A DNA stretch of 64,000 nucleotides, taken from an uncultured Eubacteriales bacterium (GTDB lineage: Bacteria; Bacillota; Clostridia; Oscillospirales; CAG-382). Under the pieces are notes generated by a model. The model saw only the letters and a list, made by a program, of their open reading frames with translations. It did no database searches and was not told the DNA's origin. Position 1 is the stretch's first letter. Each line of letters starts with the position of its first letter. The stretch covers positions 1 through 64,000 of the forward strand of contig CAKSCV010000001.1 in assembly GCA_934444645.1 (NCBI GenBank). Reading direction: 5' to 3'. Shown in pieces: positions 1 to 8,454 of this stretch. Made by a program: the position numbers and the translations under genes.

Positions 1-1341
1 TGCCAGGCATTTGACAAAGTGGGGATTCGTGGGTTTACGGCAGACTATTATTATGATTATACCTGTATGGAAACACTACAGGGTCTGTCTGCATCAGAGT
101 TGTCTTCAGCAGACGGACGCAAGTGGCGTACCACCTACAGTGACCCAGATAATACAGAGAGAGAAGGCTTAGACAGTACAGTCTGGCCGCAGGCTTTTGA
201 ACGCATGGACCGGTTCATCCGGGATACAGGGCTTAGCCGGGATGATCTGAGCATGAATTATGATGATATCGTTGAGATGTTTCAAAGCGGCAAGCTTGCC
301 ATGTACTTTGGCAGCTCTGCCGGAGTAAAAATGTTTCAGGATCAGGGTATTAATACAACATTTCTTCCTTTCTTTCAAGAGAATGGTGAAAAGTGGCTGA
401 TGACTACACCGTATTTCCAGGTGGCTTTAAACCGCGATCTGACACAGGATGAGGCACGTCGAAAGAAAGCAATGAAGGTGCTGAGCACAATGCTTTCAGA
501 GGATGCACAGAACCGGATTATTAGTGATGGACAGGATCTGTTAAGCTACAGTCAGGATGTGGATCTCCGTCTTACGGAATATATGAAAGATGTGAAACCT
601 GTGATCGAAGAGAATCATATGTATATCCGCATTGCGTCCAATGACTTTTTCTCTGTTTCCAAGGATGTGGTTTCTAAGATGATCTTAAGAGAATACAATG
701 CAGAGCAGGCCTATCAGTCATTTAATTCTCAGCTTCTTGAGGAGAAATCCATTTCTGAGAAAGTAGTATTGGATTCACAGAAGTCTTATTCCAACCGCTT
801 CCACAGCAGTGGAGGAAATGCGGCATATTCTGTTATGGCAAACACTCTGCGTGGCATCTATGGGACAGATGTACTGATCGCAACCGGAAACAGCTTTACA
901 GGAAACGTGCTGAAAGCCGGTTATACAGAAAAAATGGCAGGTGACATGATCATGCCAAATTGTCTTTCAGCATACAGCCGTAAGATGAGCGGTGCTGAAC
1001 TGAAAGAGACGGTTAAAAACTTTGTAGAAGGCTATGAGGGAGGCTTTATTCCGTTTAACCGCGGCTCTCTGCCGGTGGTCAGCGGTATTTCTGTGGAAAT
1101 TAAGGAAACAGAGGATGGTTACTCATTGAGCAAAGTTACAAAGGACGGAAAACAAATTCAGGACGAGGATACTTTCACGGTAACCTGTCTTGCGATACCA
1201 AAACACATGGCGGCTTATCCTGCAGAGGAGAATATTGTGTTTGATGGAGGAGATACCACTGTGAAAGATACCTGGAAAGGATATCTTTCAGATTGTGATG
1301 CCATTCTTGCAGAGCCTGAAGATTACATGACTCTGAGGTGA
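1..1341 (+). CDS. Extracellular solute-binding protein with 5'-nucleotidase C-terminal-like domain, 5' end missing
   Basis: The reading frame is open at the first base, so the N-terminus, including any lipoprotein signal, lies outside the window. The visible 446 residues have two parts. Residues 1-255 resemble the C-terminal lobe of family 1 substrate-binding proteins of ABC sugar importers (segments such as EMFQSGKLAMYFGSSAG and a late helical lobe). Residues about 265-430 resemble the substrate-specificity domain of 5'-nucleotidases (ANTLRGIYGTDVLIATG, MSGAELKETVKNFVEG, LPVVSGISVEI). The stop overlaps the next gene's leader, which encodes a sensor kinase, so this protein is more likely a sensory ligand binder than part of a transporter. 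No permease or ATPase gene is next to it. Codon use differs from that beyond 4.6 kb. The domain assignment is by eye. Confidence 0.8.
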   Translation, partial: CQAFDKVGIRGFTADYYYDYTCMETLQGLSASELSSADGRKWRTTYSDPDNTEREGLDSTVWPQAFERMDRFIRDTGLSRDDLSMNYDDIVEMFQSGKLAMYFGSSAGVKMFQDQGINTTFLPFFQENGEKWLMTTPYFQVALNRDLTQDEARRKKAMKVLSTMLSEDAQNRIISDGQDLLSYSQDVDLRLTEYMKDVKPVIEENHMYIRIASNDFFSVSKDVVSKMILREYNAEQAYQSFNSQLLEEKSISEKVVLDSQKSYSNRFHSSGGNAAYSVMANTLRGIYGTDVLIATGNSFTGNVLKAGYTEKMAGDMIMPNCLSAYSRKMSGAELKETVKNFVEGYEGGFIPFNRGSLPVVSGISVEIKETEDGYSLSKVTKDGKQIQDEDTFTVTCLAIPKHMAAYPAEENIVFDGGDTTVKDTWKGYLSDCDAILAEPEDYMTLR

Positions 1342-1346
1342 GAAGA

Positions 1347-4295
1347 ATGGATGTTAAGAATCATAACACAGATGGAAAGAAGCCTGTCGGGAGAAAACAA
1401 TTAAAGGCAGTTGTCTTTATAGCTGTTTTGGTGGGCATTGTTTTGATGGTTTTCCGATATTTTAGATTTGTGTCGAAAACTGTTTATGAGGAAAGTGTTT
1501 CGCATCTGACGGAGGTTTTTCATCAGTCTGATAACATGTTAAGAGAACTGACAGATAAGAACCTGACATATCTTCATATGTGGGGCGAGAATCTGCAGAA
1601 TATTTCCGGCGAAGACGAAGTTTGTGACTATATCAAGAAAGCACAGGAAGATGCAGGATTTTTAGAGTTCTTTTTTCTGTCAGCTGACGGGGACTACAAG
1701 ACGGCGACAGGTGAAACAGGCTACCTTGGATTACAGGAAAATATGGAAGAGGAGATCCGGCAGGGAAATGATGTGATAGCGAATGCAGCAGTTCCCGGAA
1801 AATCTCAGCTGCTTGTTTTTGCTGCTCCCAGGGCTCATGGATTTTATAAAGGATTTGAATATGATGCAATTGCCATTGCTTATGAAAACTCCGATATCGT
1901 AGAGGTACTGGATATTTCTGCTTTCAATGGAAATGCCCAGAGCTTTATTGTTCATCCGGATGGCAGAGTTGTGGTTGATCATTCTTCTGCGTCATGGGGG
2001 AAGGTGTATAATTTCTTCGGTGTTCTGAGAGAGCATTCCGATATGTCTGAAAAAGAGATTGATGAGCTTTCAGAGAAGTTGAAAGAAGGACATGCCGATG
2101 CGATGATGGTAAACCTGGATGGAAGGAACTATTATCTGGTCTATGAAAAATCGGATGTGCAGGATTGGGTGTTTCTGGGACTTGTACAGGCGGATATTGT
2201 CAATGCCAGTATGAACAGGCTGCAGTGTAATACGATGCTTTTTATCGGCGCGGTCGTGTTCTGTATTGCTGCCTTTTTTATCATCCTTATTATTCAAAAA
2301 AGCAGGGCAAGTCTTAGGAGAAAGGATACGGAGATTCTGTATCGGGAGGAGCTGTTTCAAAAGCTTTCAATGAACGTGGATGACGTCTTTCTGATGCTGG
2401 ATGCAAAAACATATCAGGCAGATTACATCAGCCCAAATGTGGAAAAGCTGCTGGGTATTACGGTAGAACAGATTCGTAAAGATAGTTGTATTCTGGGAAA
2501 ACTGCATCCAGAGGAACAGGAAGATCCGGAGAAAAATTATCTGGAGGGAATCCAGACTTCGGAACAGCAGGAATGGGATTTTGAATATGTTCATCAGAAA
2601 ACAGGAGAACGGCGTTGGTTTCATATTGTGGCAATGGGCAGTGAGGTGAACCGGAAAAAGAAATATATTCTGGTTATGTCGGATCGTACCTCGGACAGGA
2701 AAATGAATCAGGCACTTTCTGAGGCAATACGCGCAGCGGAGACAGCAAATAGGGCAAAGAGTACCTTCCTTTCCAATATGTCTCACGATATCCGCACACC
2801 AATGAATGCGGTTATCGGTTTTACCACACTGGCCGTAAATAATATTGATGACAAGAAAAAGGTACGGGATTATTTGGGTAAGATTCTTGCCTCCGGTAAT
2901 CATCTGCTCTCGCTGATTAATGATACGCTGGATATGAGCCGTATTGAGAGCGGAAAGATTCATCTGGAAGAAACGGAAGTCAGTCTGTCAGAGATGCTGC
3001 ATGATCTGAAAACGATTATCAGTGAACAGATTCATGCGAAGCAGCTGGAACTTTATATGGATGCTATGGATGTGACGAATGAGGACGTCTATTGTGATAA
3101 GATGCGTCTGAATCAGGTGTTGTTGAATCTTTTGTCCAATGCAGTTAAGTTTACACCGGCAGGAGGAACCGTTTCTGTTCGGCTGAAACAGTTCCCGGGG
3201 ACAGCGAGAGACAGAGGACTGTACGAAATCCGGGTAAAGGATAATGGAATCGGTATGAGTCCGGCGTTTGTACAGAAGATCTTTTCGCCTTTTGAGCGGG
3301 AGCGAACCTCCACAGTCAGCAGAACCCAGGGAACAGGGCTTGGCATGGCTATTACCAAGAATATTGTGGATATGATGGGGGGAACTATTGAGGTTCAGAC
3401 AGAACAGGGCAAAGGGACTGAATTTATTGTTCGTCTGCCATTCAGGATTCAGCCTGGACATCGCCGTATAGAGAAGATCACAGAGCTGGAGGGTCTTAAG
3501 GCATTGGTTGTGGAGGATGACTTTGGTACCTGTGACAGTGTGACAAAAATGCTTGTGAGAGTTGGGATGCGATCGGAATGGACACATTCCGGTAAGGAGG
3601 CTGTTCTCCGCGCACGCCGGTCTGCGGAACTGGGAGATGCGTTCCATGCTTATATCATCGACTGGCGTCTGCCGGAAATGAATGGTATTGAGGTTGCCCG
3701 GCAGATCCGCAGCCTCGGTGGTGATACGCCGATCATTATCCTGACTGCATATGACTGGTCAGATATCGAAGTGAAAGCCAGAGCGGCAGGAGTGACTGCC
3801 TTCTGTGAAAAACCAATGTTCATGTCAGATATCAGAGATGCCTTGATGACTGCTATCGGTCAGAAACAGGCAGAGGCAGAGGCTGCAATTCTTCCGACAG
3901 CAGGTTTGGATTTCAAGGGCAGATGTATACTGCTTGTGGAAGACAATGAACTGAACAGTGAAATTGCAGTGGAGATCCTCAATGAATATGGCTTCCTGGT
4001 TGACACTGCCGAAAACGGAGCAGAGGCAGTGGAGAAAGTTAAGAATTCAAAGCCGGGTAATTATGATCTGGTGCTGATGGATGTGCAGATGCCTGTAATG
4101 AATGGATATGAGGCCACGAAGCAGATCCGTGCTCTGGAGGATCCGACACTGGCGGGAATCACCATTCTTGCCATGACTGCCAATGCTTTTGATGAGGATA
4201 GAAAGAAAGCTCTGGAATGCGGTATGGATGGATTCTTATCCAAGCCGATAGTTATTGAGGAACTGGTTGGCATCTTGCAGAAGAACCTGAATTAG
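1347..4295 (+). CDS. Hybrid sensor histidine kinase with two receiver domains
   Basis: A 982-residue membrane hybrid kinase. It has a transmembrane helix near residues 20-40, an extracytoplasmic Cache-like sensor to about 290, a second helix near 295-320, and a PAS-like domain about 330-450. The HisKA phospho-acceptor is His480 in NMSHDIRTPMNAVIGF. The HATPase domain shows its N box (LNLLSNAVKF), DNGIGM and GTGLGMAI. Two receiver domains follow, with phospho-acceptor Asp772 (IIDWRLPEMNG) and Asp912 (LMDVQMPVMNG). ATG at 1347 is preferred to GTG at 1338 because a GAGGTGAG ribosome site lies just before it. It is translationally close to the upstream binding protein, and the two probably sense one ligand. 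There is no DNA-binding output domain, so a downstream partner must exist elsewhere. Confidence 0.95.
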   Translation: MDVKNHNTDGKKPVGRKQLKAVVFIAVLVGIVLMVFRYFRFVSKTVYEESVSHLTEVFHQSDNMLRELTDKNLTYLHMWGENLQNISGEDEVCDYIKKAQEDAGFLEFFFLSADGDYKTATGETGYLGLQENMEEEIRQGNDVIANAAVPGKSQLLVFAAPRAHGFYKGFEYDAIAIAYENSDIVEVLDISAFNGNAQSFIVHPDGRVVVDHSSASWGKVYNFFGVLREHSDMSEKEIDELSEKLKEGHADAMMVNLDGRNYYLVYEKSDVQDWVFLGLVQADIVNASMNRLQCNTMLFIGAVVFCIAAFFIILIIQKSRASLRRKDTEILYREELFQKLSMNVDDVFLMLDAKTYQADYISPNVEKLLGITVEQIRKDSCILGKLHPEEQEDPEKNYLEGIQTSEQQEWDFEYVHQKTGERRWFHIVAMGSEVNRKKKYILVMSDRTSDRKMNQALSEAIRAAETANRAKSTFLSNMSHDIRTPMNAVIGFTTLAVNNIDDKKKVRDYLGKILASGNHLLSLINDTLDMSRIESGKIHLEETEVSLSEMLHDLKTIISEQIHAKQLELYMDAMDVTNEDVYCDKMRLNQVLLNLLSNAVKFTPAGGTVSVRLKQFPGTARDRGLYEIRVKDNGIGMSPAFVQKIFSPFERERTSTVSRTQGTGLGMAITKNIVDMMGGTIEVQTEQGKGTEFIVRLPFRIQPGHRRIEKITELEGLKALVVEDDFGTCDSVTKMLVRVGMRSEWTHSGKEAVLRARRSAELGDAFHAYIIDWRLPEMNGIEVARQIRSLGGDTPIIILTAYDWSDIEVKARAAGVTAFCEKPMFMSDIRDALMTAIGQKQAEAEAAILPTAGLDFKGRCILLVEDNELNSEIAVEILNEYGFLVDTAENGAEAVEKVKNSKPGNYDLVLMDVQMPVMNGYEATKQIRALEDPTLAGITILAMTANAFDEDRKKALECGMDGFLSKPIVIEELVGILQKNLN

Positions 4296-4521
4296 GTGCC
4301 TGTGAAATGTGACGGCTGTTGATGGTGGCGGAAGCTATAAGGCAGCAAGAAAATTACGAATTGCATGATATACTGAACGGCGAGTCACTTTGGAAAATAC
4401 GCAAAAGCAGGGAGAGATGAATGGGCAAAAACCGTTTCTTTTGAATAACTGATATCTTTTTCGGTGCAACTTGCCAGCTTTGGTGGATGTAACGGATTTC
4501 CGCCTGCTCCGCTTTTTTGCT

Positions 4522-4556
4522 TATGAAACCCACCCATTTAGCGAGTGGCTTTCATA
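4522..4556. repeat. Imperfect inverted repeat in the junction interval
   Basis: Twelve-base arms (TATGAAACCCAC and GTGGCTTTCATA) pair with one C-C mismatch around an 11-base loop. There is no U-tract directly after it on either strand, so it is not a standard terminator. It could be an element end or a structured RNA. Confidence 0.5.
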
Positions 4557-4559
4557 AAA

Positions 4560-4606
4560 ACAAACAAAAAAATCACCGCTTCGTTTGCGCGAAGCGGTGA
4601 TTTGTG
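4560..4606 (-). terminator. Rho-independent terminator after the GGGtGRT gene
   Basis: On the minus strand, the stem AATCACCGCTTCG pairs with CGAAGCGGTGATT around a short loop and is followed by a T-rich run. It lies 28 bases past the GGGtGRT stop and ends the pduL/Fe-S/GGGtGRT transcription unit. Confidence 0.9.
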
Positions 4607-4633
4607 CTTGTTAGACTTTAAGTTCTCGTTTGC

Positions 4634-5632
4634 TTACTTGGAAGCTTCTTCCACAGCCACGGCGCAAGCGACGGTAGCACCAACCATCGGGTTGTTGCCC
4701 ATACCGATAAGACCCATCATTTCCACGTGAGCCGGGACGGAGGACGAGCCTGCGAACTGTGCGTCGGAGTGCATTCTTCCCATGGTGTCGGTCAGACCGT
4801 AAGAGGACGGACCTGCAGCCATGTTATCCGGATGAAGGGTACGACCCGTACCGCCGCCGGAAGCAACCGAGAAATACTTCACGCCGTTTTCCACGCACCA
4901 CTTCTTGTAGGTGCCGGCAACCGGATGCTGGAAGCGTGTCGGGTTGGTGGAGTTACCGGTGATCGAAACACCGACGTTTTCGAGCTTCATAATGGCAACG
5001 CCTTCGCAGACGTCGTCTGCACCGTAGCACTTAACATCCGCACGCGGACCCTTGGAGTAGGGAACTTCCTTGATGACCTTCACCTGTTCGGTGTAGTGGT
5101 CAAATTCGGTTTCTACATAGGTGAAGCCGTTGATACGGGAAATGATGAACGCAGCGTCTTTGCCGAGACCGTTTAAGATAACGCGAAGCGGCTTTACGCG
5201 AACCTTGTTTGCGTTGAGCGCAATTTTGATAGCACCCTCAGCAGCAGCAAAGGATTCATGACCGGCAAGGAAGCAGAAGCATTCGGTTTCTTCCGAAAGC
5301 AGCATCTTGCCGAGGTTTCCGTGACCGAGACCAACCTTGCGGTTGTCTGCAACCGAACCCGGAATACAGAAAGCCTGCAAGCCTTCACCGATAGCGGCGG
5401 CGGCGTCAGCGGCCTTGGTGCAGCCCTTCTTGATGGCGATAGCGCAGCCGACAGTGTATGCCCAAACAGCGTTTTCAAAGCAGATCGGCTGGGTTTCTCT
5501 TACGATTTTATCACAGTCAATGCCTTTGGCAAGCGTGATGTCTTTGCATTCCTCGATGGAGGAAATGCCGTATTCTTTCAAAACGCCGTTGATTTTGTCA
5601 ACGCGTCTTTCATAGTTTTCGAAAAGTGCCAT
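4634..5632 (-). CDS. GGGtGRT protein
   Basis: A 332-residue protein recognised as the GGGtGRT family, named for its glycine-rich signature, seen here as ASGGGTGRTLHPDN. It has no signal peptide or membrane helix and is predicted to be cytosolic. The family is widespread in anaerobic Clostridia but has no established reaction as far as I know. The gene is 17 bases after a NifU-like Fe-S scaffold gene, with a good ribosome site (AGGAGGAAT), so the two are co-transcribed. This supports a role in metal or Fe-S chemistry, which is inference. Several conserved-looking cysteines (the CIPG, CFCFLAG and KWCVENG segments) could bind a cluster. The C-terminus is rich in small residues (GMGNNPMVGATVACAVAVEE). 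Confidence 0.9.
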   Translation of the reverse strand: MALFENYERRVDKINGVLKEYGISSIEECKDITLAKGIDCDKIVRETQPICFENAVWAYTVGCAIAIKKGCTKAADAAAAIGEGLQAFCIPGSVADNRKVGLGHGNLGKMLLSEETECFCFLAGHESFAAAEGAIKIALNANKVRVKPLRVILNGLGKDAAFIISRINGFTYVETEFDHYTEQVKVIKEVPYSKGPRADVKCYGADDVCEGVAIMKLENVGVSITGNSTNPTRFQHPVAGTYKKWCVENGVKYFSVASGGGTGRTLHPDNMAAGPSSYGLTDTMGRMHSDAQFAGSSSVPAHVEMMGLIGMGNNPMVGATVACAVAVEEASK

Positions 5633-5649
5633 GATTCATTCCTCCTTTA

Positions 5650-6366
5650 TCAGTTCTTGCGCGGATCGATGTATTTGACTGCTTCATCGAATCTGCCGTA
5701 TTTGCCCATAGACTTCTTGTATGCTTCGTTCGGTTCGTCGCCCTTCTTGATGAAGTCGGTCATCTTGCCGAGAGAAACGAATTCATAGCCGATTACCTGG
5801 TCGTCGGCGTCAAGAGCCATACGGGTGACATAGCCTTCAGCCATTTCGAGGTAGCGAACGCCCTTTTGAGCCGTACCGTACATGGTACCGACCTGCGAAC
5901 GCGTGCCTTTTCCGAGGTCTTCAAGACCGGCACCGATGGTAAGACCGTTTTCCGAGAAAGCGGACTGCGTTCTGCCGTATACGATCTGTAAGAACAGTTC
6001 ACGCATAGCCGTGTTGATCGCGTCGCACACAAGGTCGGTGTTGAGCGCTTCAAGAATGGTCTTGCCGGGAAGAATTTCGGCAGCCATAGCGGCGGAATGC
6101 GTCATGCCGGAACATCCGATGGTTTCGACGAGTGCTTCTTGGATCACACCGTCCTTAACGTTCAAAGAAAGCTTGCAGGCGCCCTGTTGGGGAGCGCACC
6201 AGCCGATACCGTGCGTAAAGCCGGAAATGTCGGTGATCTGCTTTGCATTTACCCATTTGCCTTCTTCGGGAATGGGAGCGGGTTCGTGCTTCGGACCCTT
6301 GGCAACAACGCACATTTCTTCAACTTCTTTGCTGAGAATGTACTCGCGCTTGTTTTCATTGCTCAT
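5650..6366 (-). CDS. Iron-sulfur cluster assembly scaffold-like protein (NifU N-terminal type)
   Basis: A 238-residue cytosolic protein related to the NifU/IscU scaffold fold. The segment VETIGCSGMTHSAAMAAEIL matches the family's cysteine loop followed by a helix. Other cysteines are at GWCAPQQGACKLS and in DLVCDAIN. It is about 100 residues longer than a minimal IscU. It lies directly upstream of the GGGtGRT gene, and this pairing recurs in Clostridia. No cysteine desulfurase is present nearby. The 71-base gap before it contains an ATTTCA-AA-TGAAAT inverted repeat near 6400-6413. It may be a dedicated scaffold for one target enzyme, but that is not shown by the sequence. Confidence 0.85.
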   Translation of the reverse strand: MSNENKREYILSKEVEEMCVVAKGPKHEPAPIPEEGKWVNAKQITDISGFTHGIGWCAPQQGACKLSLNVKDGVIQEALVETIGCSGMTHSAAMAAEILPGKTILEALNTDLVCDAINTAMRELFLQIVYGRTQSAFSENGLTIGAGLEDLGKGTRSQVGTMYGTAQKGVRYLEMAEGYVTRMALDADDQVIGYEFVSLGKMTDFIKKGDEPNEAYKKSMGKYGRFDEAVKYIDPRKN

Positions 6367-6437
6367 GTTTCTTACTCCTTACTTTTTAATATCAATATTA
6401 TTTCAAATGAAATGCAAAATAATACGCTTTTTAAGGC

Positions 6438-7022
6438 TTATTTGCAGCAATCGGTGATGACTTCGCCCATCATGCCCGGTACACAGCCGGCCGCGTTGGA
6501 TTCGTCGGTATCGATGTGCATTGCCGGCGAGAACTTGTCGCTGACGCGGATGACGACGTCGCCGAAAATCGTCTTTCTGCCGTCGGAATCGATTTTGACG
6601 CAGACGATCTGCTTGTCCTTAACACCCATTTCGGCAGCTGCTTCGGGCGTTAAATGAATGTGACGCTTGGCAGCGATAACACCTTCGGAAATCTCCACTT
6701 CGCCGCACGGACCGATGATCTTGCAGGCACCGCTGCCGGCAATGTCGCCGGATTCGCGAACAGGAGCCTTCACACCGAGTGTGCGCGCGTCGGTGAGGGA
6801 AACCTCAACCTGCGTGGCGCTTCTGGCAGGGCCTAAAATGCTGATATTCTTGATTTCTTTCTTTTCGCCGACAACCGTGACTCTTTCTTCACAGGCAAAC
6901 TGACCGGGCTGGGAGAGGGCCTTTTTGAAGGTGAGCTCATGACCGGCACCGAACAGAATGTCAATGTGTTCCTTGCTCAAATGGACATGTCTTGCGGATG
7001 TTTCGATAAGTACTTGTGCCAT
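6438..7022 (-). CDS. pduL: Phosphate propanoyltransferase, PduL family
   Basis: A 194-residue PduL-type phosphotransacylase, which interconverts acyl-CoA and acyl-phosphate with two metal ions. Zinc-ligand histidines are visible in SARHVHLS (His12, His14) and AAKRHIHLT (His121, His123), with a further MHIDTDE near residue 170. It lacks the N-terminal encapsulation peptide of microcompartment PduL forms, and no shell genes are nearby, so it probably acts free in the cytosol. With acetate kinase encoded at 59.8 kb it could supply the acetyl-phosphate step of acetate formation in place of Pta. It is the first gene of the unit ending in the GGGtGRT gene. Confidence 0.92.
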   Translation of the reverse strand: MAQVLIETSARHVHLSKEHIDILFGAGHELTFKKALSQPGQFACEERVTVVGEKKEIKNISILGPARSATQVEVSLTDARTLGVKAPVRESGDIAGSGACKIIGPCGEVEISEGVIAAKRHIHLTPEAAAEMGVKDKQIVCVKIDSDGRKTIFGDVVIRVSDKFSPAMHIDTDESNAAGCVPGMMGEVITDCCK

Positions 7023-7058
7023 TGTTCTGATATCTCCTTAAAAATAATAAACAAAAAA

Positions 7059-7433
7059 CTATTCAACCGGGTAAGCGATCGTGGTCATGAGCGCCATTTC
7101 GACAGCCGAGGTGTCAAGACGCGAGTATTGGGCAACCACGGGCTCTGTGCTTTCCACGAGCAGGGCATAAGGTGTGTCGCGCGGAATTTTTTCGCCGTTT
7201 TCCGAAACAATGCGGTCAAGACGGATGTGGTGCGTGCGTCCGGCGTTGCATTCAGCCGTAAAGCCGGTCATCGGCTCACGATCCTCAAAATACAGCGTGA
7301 GAGAAACAACCGCATTCCTGTCGGAGGTGTTGAGAACACATACCGCTTCATGGCTGACTTGGTCGTTTAACGATACCGAGTGCAGAAACCCGTCCGGGAT
7401 CAGCCAAACCTTTTTTCCGTATGCCTTAGACAT
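7059..7433 (-). CDS. Sensory rhodopsin transducer-like (ASRT family) protein
   Basis: A 124-residue beta-rich protein of the family named for the Anabaena sensory rhodopsin transducer (segments KVWLIPDGFLH, HEAVCVLN, LTLYFEDREP, RTHHIRLDRI, VESTEPVVAQYSRLD). No rhodopsin gene is present. In Firmicutes such proteins are usually stand-alone, and a carbohydrate-related role has been suggested for the fold. The start at 7433 is chosen because it begins with MSKAYGKKVW, matches family length, and has AAAGGAATGG upstream. A longer frame upstream lacks family similarity. It is transcribed from its own promoter and is followed by pduL. Confidence 0.82.
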   Translation of the reverse strand: MSKAYGKKVWLIPDGFLHSVSLNDQVSHEAVCVLNTSDRNAVVSLTLYFEDREPMTGFTAECNAGRTHHIRLDRIVSENGEKIPRDTPYALLVESTEPVVAQYSRLDTSAVEMALMTTIAYPVE

Positions 7434-7517
7434 AAAAAATCCATTCCTTTCGTCGTATGATGGGCAAGCCCTTGAAAGATTATCCACAAATGGACAAACT
7501 GCCCTTTTAACCAATTC

Positions 7518-7523
7518 ATTATA
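7518..7523 (-). promoter_or_regulatory. Probable -10 box of the ASRT-like gene
   Basis: A perfect TATAAT on the minus strand, 85 bases before the start codon. The matching -35 is poor, so only the -10 is annotated. Confidence 0.45.
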
Positions 7524-7601
7524 GCACAATTTGCTGCGGCAAATGCATATATTTTGTTAATTTTTGGGCAAACCGTGCCGCAAAACGGCTCTGTATGCAA
7601 A

Positions 7602-7630
7602 CAAAAACCGACATGGCAGCATGTCGGATC
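7602..7630 (-). terminator. Terminator of the cps regulatory genes
   Basis: On the minus strand CCGACATG pairs with CATGTCGG around a four-base loop and runs into TTTTTG. It lies just after the cpsB stop. Confidence 0.85.
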
Positions 7631-7635
7631 GGTTC

Positions 7636-8352
7636 TTATGAAGCGGAAGAGGCAACTAATGCGGCGGCGTTTTCCTGCAAACGGGTAACGGCTTCCTTTC
7701 CGCATTTTTTCTCGATAAGCGCATAGGCTTCGGCAAGATTCGGTGCGCGGTCGGTCATGTTGTGGCAATCCGAGGCAATGATATCGATATAGCCCTCTTT
7801 CAGAGCCTTGAAAGCAAACATCCGATCACGCAATCCGCCTAAAAAGCAAGCGGTATCGACTTGAATGATGCAGCCCATTTCATGAAGATAACGCAAATTC
7901 TGCATCTTTTTGCAGAAAAAGCCATAGCGTTCCACATGCGCAATGACCGGTTGGATATTATAGGAGGACATGGTACGATCGATCAACTGCAAAACCTCGT
8001 TCAGATCGTCGGCCGTGTGCGAAATTTCGCACAGCAGATTGCTTGTCCCTTCAAAGCAAAGCGGAGACAGGGATTTGAGATTGAATAACAGCTTGCCGAG
8101 GCGCACCTCCGCACCGTGATGCAGGCGAAGGGGAATGTTTTGTTCACTTGCAGCCTGACGAAGCGAACAAAGCCGCTTGTCCCGGCAATCGGTAAACTCT
8201 TCAAGCGGCATATGATCCGGATGAAAATGCGAGGTCGCCACTACATCGGAAACGCCGTCGGAAGCCTGCTTTTTGAGAATTTCCAAGCTGTCGTCTAACG
8301 TTTCCGGGCCGTCGTCGATATGAAACAGCACGTGTGTATGGACATCGACCAT
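7636..8352 (-). CDS. cpsB: Capsule-type tyrosine-protein phosphatase of the PHP family (CpsB/YwqE-like)
   Basis: A 238-residue manganese-dependent PHP-family phosphatase. Metal ligands are visible in MVDVHTHVLFHIDDGP, ATSHFHPDH, VIAHVERY and IIASDCHN. The family dephosphorylates the tyrosine-rich tail of CpsD-type kinases and so sets polysaccharide chain length. The gene follows cpsC and cpsD, but a hairpin with a U-tract separates it from cpsD. No polysaccharide glycosyltransferases are adjacent, so the target polymer is unknown. The start codon is preceded by GGAAAGGAG. Confidence 0.93.
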   Translation of the reverse strand: MVDVHTHVLFHIDDGPETLDDSLEILKKQASDGVSDVVATSHFHPDHMPLEEFTDCRDKRLCSLRQAASEQNIPLRLHHGAEVRLGKLLFNLKSLSPLCFEGTSNLLCEISHTADDLNEVLQLIDRTMSSYNIQPVIAHVERYGFFCKKMQNLRYLHEMGCIIQVDTACFLGGLRDRMFAFKALKEGYIDIIASDCHNMTDRAPNLAEAYALIEKKCGKEAVTRLQENAAALVASSAS

Positions 8353-8389
8353 GTGAAACTCCTTTCCGCGGGAACAGGGCTTGGTTGAC

Positions 8390-8427
8390 CTAAAAAACGG
8401 TCAGAAAAAACTGTACCGCTTTTTAGG
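8390..8427 (-). terminator. Intercistronic terminator between cpsD and cpsB
   Basis: On the minus strand, CGGTACAG and CTGACCG pair (one bulge) around a T loop, followed by six T. A longer outer stem (CCTAAAAA with TTTTTAGG) encloses it. It may reduce phosphatase expression relative to the kinase pair. Confidence 0.7.
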
Positions 8428-8454
8428 GGGTCAAATGAGAAAAACAAACGGCAT

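Larger units (their letters stand above)
4296..4633. other. Junction interval with no firm gene
   Basis: This 338-base interval separates DNA of unlike codon use. It holds a possible 32-codon plus-strand frame (4322-4420), a possible 50-codon minus-strand frame (4385-4537, beginning MGGFHKQKSGAGG), an imperfect hairpin at 4522-4556, and the minus-strand terminator at 4560-4606. Neither small frame has a convincing ribosome site. I see no transposase remnant and no tRNA. Confidence 0.6.

Noticed and set aside
2367..2963. 198-codon minus-strand frame inside the hybrid kinase
   Set aside because: Antisense to a continuous kinase; histidine- and cysteine-rich translation without a recognised motif.
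5258..5788. Plus-strand frame over the GGGtGRT and Fe-S genes
   Set aside because: It crosses two real genes and their ribosome site; no independent support.
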